Origin: an uncultured bacterium
GTDB taxonomy: Bacteria; Verrucomicrobiota; Kiritimatiellia; RFP12; UBA1067
Assembly: GCA_902779075.1 (NCBI GenBank)
Contig: CACZAK010000108.1
Span: forward strand, 1 to 22,808
Reading direction: 5' to 3'
DNA: 22,808 bases
Positions 20,978 to 22,808 of the stretch are shown piece by piece. The notes beneath the pieces are model-generated. The model was not told the origin of the DNA. It ran no database searches and was given only the letters and a program-made list of their open reading frames with translations. A program made the position numbers and the translations under genes. Each line of letters starts with the position of its first letter. Position 1 is the first letter of the stretch.

Positions 20978-22314
20978 TACTGGTAGTTCCTGATCCGGAC
21001 GTCGATTCCGCTGTCCGCAAGAAGGTCTGCAACTTGCTTTATCGGCGTCTGGGAATAGTGATAGGGGAACAACACCTTTGGCTTGATCGTCCGCGCCGCC
21101 TTCGCGACCTGCTCTGGCGTCATCGTATACGGCTGGTTACAGGGCAGGAAGGCGATGTCGATGTCCTTCAGCGCGAACATTTCCGGGATGTCCTCCGTGT
21201 CGCCGGCGATGTAGATGCGAAGTCCGTCGATTGTCAGCACATACCCGTTGTCGCGTCCCTTGGGATGGAACTGCGTATGGCCCGGCGTGGTGTTGTAGGC
21301 CGGGACGGCGTCCAACTTGATTCCCTTCGCAAGCACGCGACTTTCACCATTCGCCAGAGCCATTCCGAAGCCCAACATCTTCTGGACCGCTGGGTTGGCG
21401 ACTATCTCAGTGCCGTCTTTCCGTAGCGCGGCGATGGTGTCTCGGTCGAAGTGGTCGAAATGCTCGTGCGTGACGAGGATGACGTCGGCTTTCGGAAACT
21501 TCGAATAATCCGTTTCAGGCGCGTACTTTGCCACGGGATCGACCTGGATTTCAAGCCCGTCGTACTGGATGCGCATGCTGGCGTGCTTGATCGCCGTGAT
21601 TGTGACGGCCTTGCCTTCCTTTGTCTTGAACGTGTCCGTCTGGAAGTCCAGCGCGTCTCCCGTTGTCGCGGAAGCGGCTGTCGCGGCAAAAACCGCGTTG
21701 AGCCAGTTGACGACGTCGTCTTCCGTATGATGCACCGTCACGCCCGTGCCCAAGCGGCGCTCGACCTGGTTCGAACCGCGAATCGTAAGCCCTTCCTTGA
21801 CTATCGCGGCAGGACATGCCTTGCGCACGTCCACGAAGTAGCGGCCCGCGCCTCCGCCGCCGTGCGTGCAGAAGGGGACTACTGTTTTACCCGCGAATGA
21901 ATGCGTCTTGAAGAATTCCGCGACCGGAGGCGCGTACGTTCCGTACCAGATTGGCGAACCGATGAACACCACGTCGTAGCCGTCGAGCGGAGGGACGGCC
22001 TTTATCGCACGCGTTCCGCCGTTCTCCATATCCTTCTTCGCGGCCTTGAGCGTTTCGCCGTAGGCGTCGGGATACGCCTCGACGGTTTCGATCGGGACAA
22101 GTTCGCCGCCCGTGTGCTTGGCGATCCACTTCGCGACTGTCGCCGTGTTGCCGACCTTCGATTGAGAATAGTAGACAACCGCGATCTTGCCCGGCAGCTT
22201 TGCCGTCAGCGCCACCGTCGCCTCCGTCGAGCGACTTGCCAGTATTCGGCATCCCGCCACCACTGCAATCGCGGCAACGACGACGATGCCAAGTATGACC
22301 AACAGGATTTTCAT
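20977..22314 (-). CDS. Membrane-anchored flavodoxin fused to an UlaG-like metallo-beta-lactamase domain
   Basis: Encodes 445 aa. Residues 1-22 are a hydrophobic anchor with a lipobox-like VVAGC (Cys22). Residues about 40-210 are a flavodoxin: KIAVVYYSQSKVGNTATV as phosphate loop, FIGSPIWYGTYAPPV and FCTHGGGGAG. Residues about 225-445 are a metallo-beta-lactamase fold of the UlaG/YtkL type: His283, His285, Asp287 and His288 in THEHFDHFD, His346 (PGHTQFH), Asp372 (IAGDTED) and His419 (YHYSQ). Flavodiiron proteins have the reverse order (MBL first) and a different metal site, so this is not one of them. An outward-facing flavodoxin with a hydrolase would be unusual. The ATG is one base after the upstream stop, within a shared AGGAGG. 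Confidence 0.85.
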   Translation of the reverse strand: MKILLVILGIVVVAAIAVVAGCRILASRSTEATVALTAKLPGKIAVVYYSQSKVGNTATVAKWIAKHTGGELVPIETVEAYPDAYGETLKAAKKDMENGGTRAIKAVPPLDGYDVVFIGSPIWYGTYAPPVAEFFKTHSFAGKTVVPFCTHGGGGAGRYFVDVRKACPAAIVKEGLTIRGSNQVERRLGTGVTVHHTEDDVVNWLNAVFAATAASATTGDALDFQTDTFKTKEGKAVTITAIKHASMRIQYDGLEIQVDPVAKYAPETDYSKFPKADVILVTHEHFDHFDRDTIAALRKDGTEIVANPAVQKMLGFGMALANGESRVLAKGIKLDAVPAYNTTPGHTQFHPKGRDNGYVLTIDGLRIYIAGDTEDIPEMFALKDIDIAFLPCNQPYTMTPEQVAKAARTIKPKVLFPYHYSQTPIKQVADLLADSGIDVRIRNYQ

Positions 22315-22315
22315 T

Positions 22316-22351
22316 TCATATCCTCCTGCCGAGATCGAAGGCCGCCTTCAT
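22316..22351. repeat. 36-bp block repeated at 16123-16158
   Basis: Both copies hold the codons for MKA-x-FDLGRRI, the stop and an AGGAGG ribosome site. They agree at 34 of 36 positions and both differences are transitions. This is a dispersed duplicate of a flavodoxin gene end. Confidence 0.8.
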
Positions 22352-22808
22352 GAACTTCGTCTTCTTCACGGCGCCTGGCTCGTAGACGCCCCCGGCCTTG
22401 AGGAAGCCCTTGATCTTCGCGCCCTCAAAGCAGTCGACGAAACCCTGGATCGGCGCCTTCACGAGATCCCAGTCCATGTTTTCCGCCATCGTCGCGACGA
22501 GATAGTAGGGCTTGCCGTTCGGCTCCGGCCACTTCGCGACGCAACGGTCGAAGAGCGCCTTGAGCTGACCGGCGATCGAGAAGTAGTACACGGGCGTGCC
22601 AAACACGACGGCGTCCGCCTTGCATATCTTCTCGACGATCGCGTTGGCGTCGTCCTTGATGACGCACTTCCCGAGCTTCTGGCAGGCGTAGCAGCCGGTG
22701 CAGAATCCAATCTTCTTGTCCTTGAGCCGGATGACCTCGGCCTTGTTGCCCGCAGCCTTCACGCCCTTCGCGACTTCCTGGCAGAGCGCGTGGGAGTTGG
22801 AGTTCGGA
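22316..22808 (-). CDS. NADPH-dependent FMN reductase / flavodoxin (5' end outside the window)
   Basis: About 164 codons are visible. The frame is open to the window edge, beginning with PNSNSHALCQEVAKGVKAAG, which is the helix after a flavin phosphate loop, so only some 15-20 codons are missing. The cysteine pattern FCTGCYACQKLGKC, the line DDANAIVEKICKADAVVFGT and PVYYFSIAGQLKALFDRC are typical of iron-sulfur-flavoprotein-like reductases. A GTG at 22762 is an internal codon, not the start. The C-terminus MKAAFDLGRRI is repeated in the chimera at 16123, and its last bases form the AGGAGG ribosome site for the fusion gene. Confidence 0.85.
   Translation of the reverse strand, partial: PNSNSHALCQEVAKGVKAAGNKAEVIRLKDKKIGFCTGCYACQKLGKCVIKDDANAIVEKICKADAVVFGTPVYYFSIAGQLKALFDRCVAKWPEPNGKPYYLVATMAENMDWDLVKAPIQGFVDCFEGAKIKGFLKAGGVYEPGAVKKTKFMKAAFDLGRRI

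Noticed and set aside
1..22808. tRNA or rRNA genes
   Set aside because: Scanning by eye for T-arm (GGTTCRAATCC-like) and rRNA core motifs on both strands gave no convincing hit; a covariance-model search would settle it.

Overview
The window is GC-rich bacterial DNA with genes packed on the minus strand. The only convincing plus-strand genes are three small ORFs at the far left. The mix suggests a polysaccharide-degrading, probably anaerobic gut bacterium: secreted GH28 and GH27 enzymes, a two-module surface protein opening on a Y-[IV]-E-S-x-G-x-Q-W-[IV]-D-T-G motif, an iron alcohol dehydrogenase, a deoxyribose-phosphate aldolase and an ATPase/nuclease of the DUF234 type. My best guess is Verrucomicrobiota of the Kiritimatiellae/Lentisphaeria kind. 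This is inference from gene content; no rRNA or tRNA is present to test it.

Layout, left to right. (1) 1-2555: a probable end of an integrated element. It holds a coupled plus-strand cassette (unknown 70-aa protein, DUF2335-like two-helix membrane protein, HicB-like protein without HicA), a shared hairpin terminator, and a convergent tyrosine recombinase with a divergent active site. (2) 2555-5814: a DeoC-like aldolase, a surface protein interrupted by an in-frame amber codon, and a GH28 enzyme that looks short at its C-terminus where the element begins. (3) 5880-7361: an ATPase with a PD-(D/E)xK tail, behind an apparently leaderless promoter and a perfect 14-bp inverted repeat. (4) 7481-10823: iron alcohol dehydrogenase and GH27 alpha-galactosidase-like enzyme as a two-gene operon. 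(5) 11017-12179: flavodoxin-family reductase coupled to an ABM-domain lipoprotein. (6) 12180-13170: about 1 kb without an intact gene, holding gene remnants and short repeats. (7) 13223-22808: a tightly overlapped operon of at least 13 genes, running off the right edge. In transcription order it encodes a flavodoxin, a flavodoxin/metallo-beta-lactamase fusion, an SDR, a DevBCA-like tripartite exporter, the fluoride channel CrcB, a small lipoprotein, a TIGR04076 protein, a 42-codon chimera, Aat, a DUF1653 protein, a NudC-SnoaL fusion and a frameshifted EamA transporter.

The most unusual theme is gene birth and decay by deletion inside operons. The ABM lipoprotein takes its signal peptide from the first helices of an EamA transporter. 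A 42-codon gene joins the start of a TIGR04076 gene to the last 11 codons of a flavodoxin gene. The EamA transporter has lost its last helix, leaving a histidine-rich tail out of frame. Lipoprotein and winged-helix fragments lie in the spacer. ATGA-type stop/start coupling is kept throughout. The best candidate for an undescribed functional system is the three-gene leaderless cassette at 228-1107.
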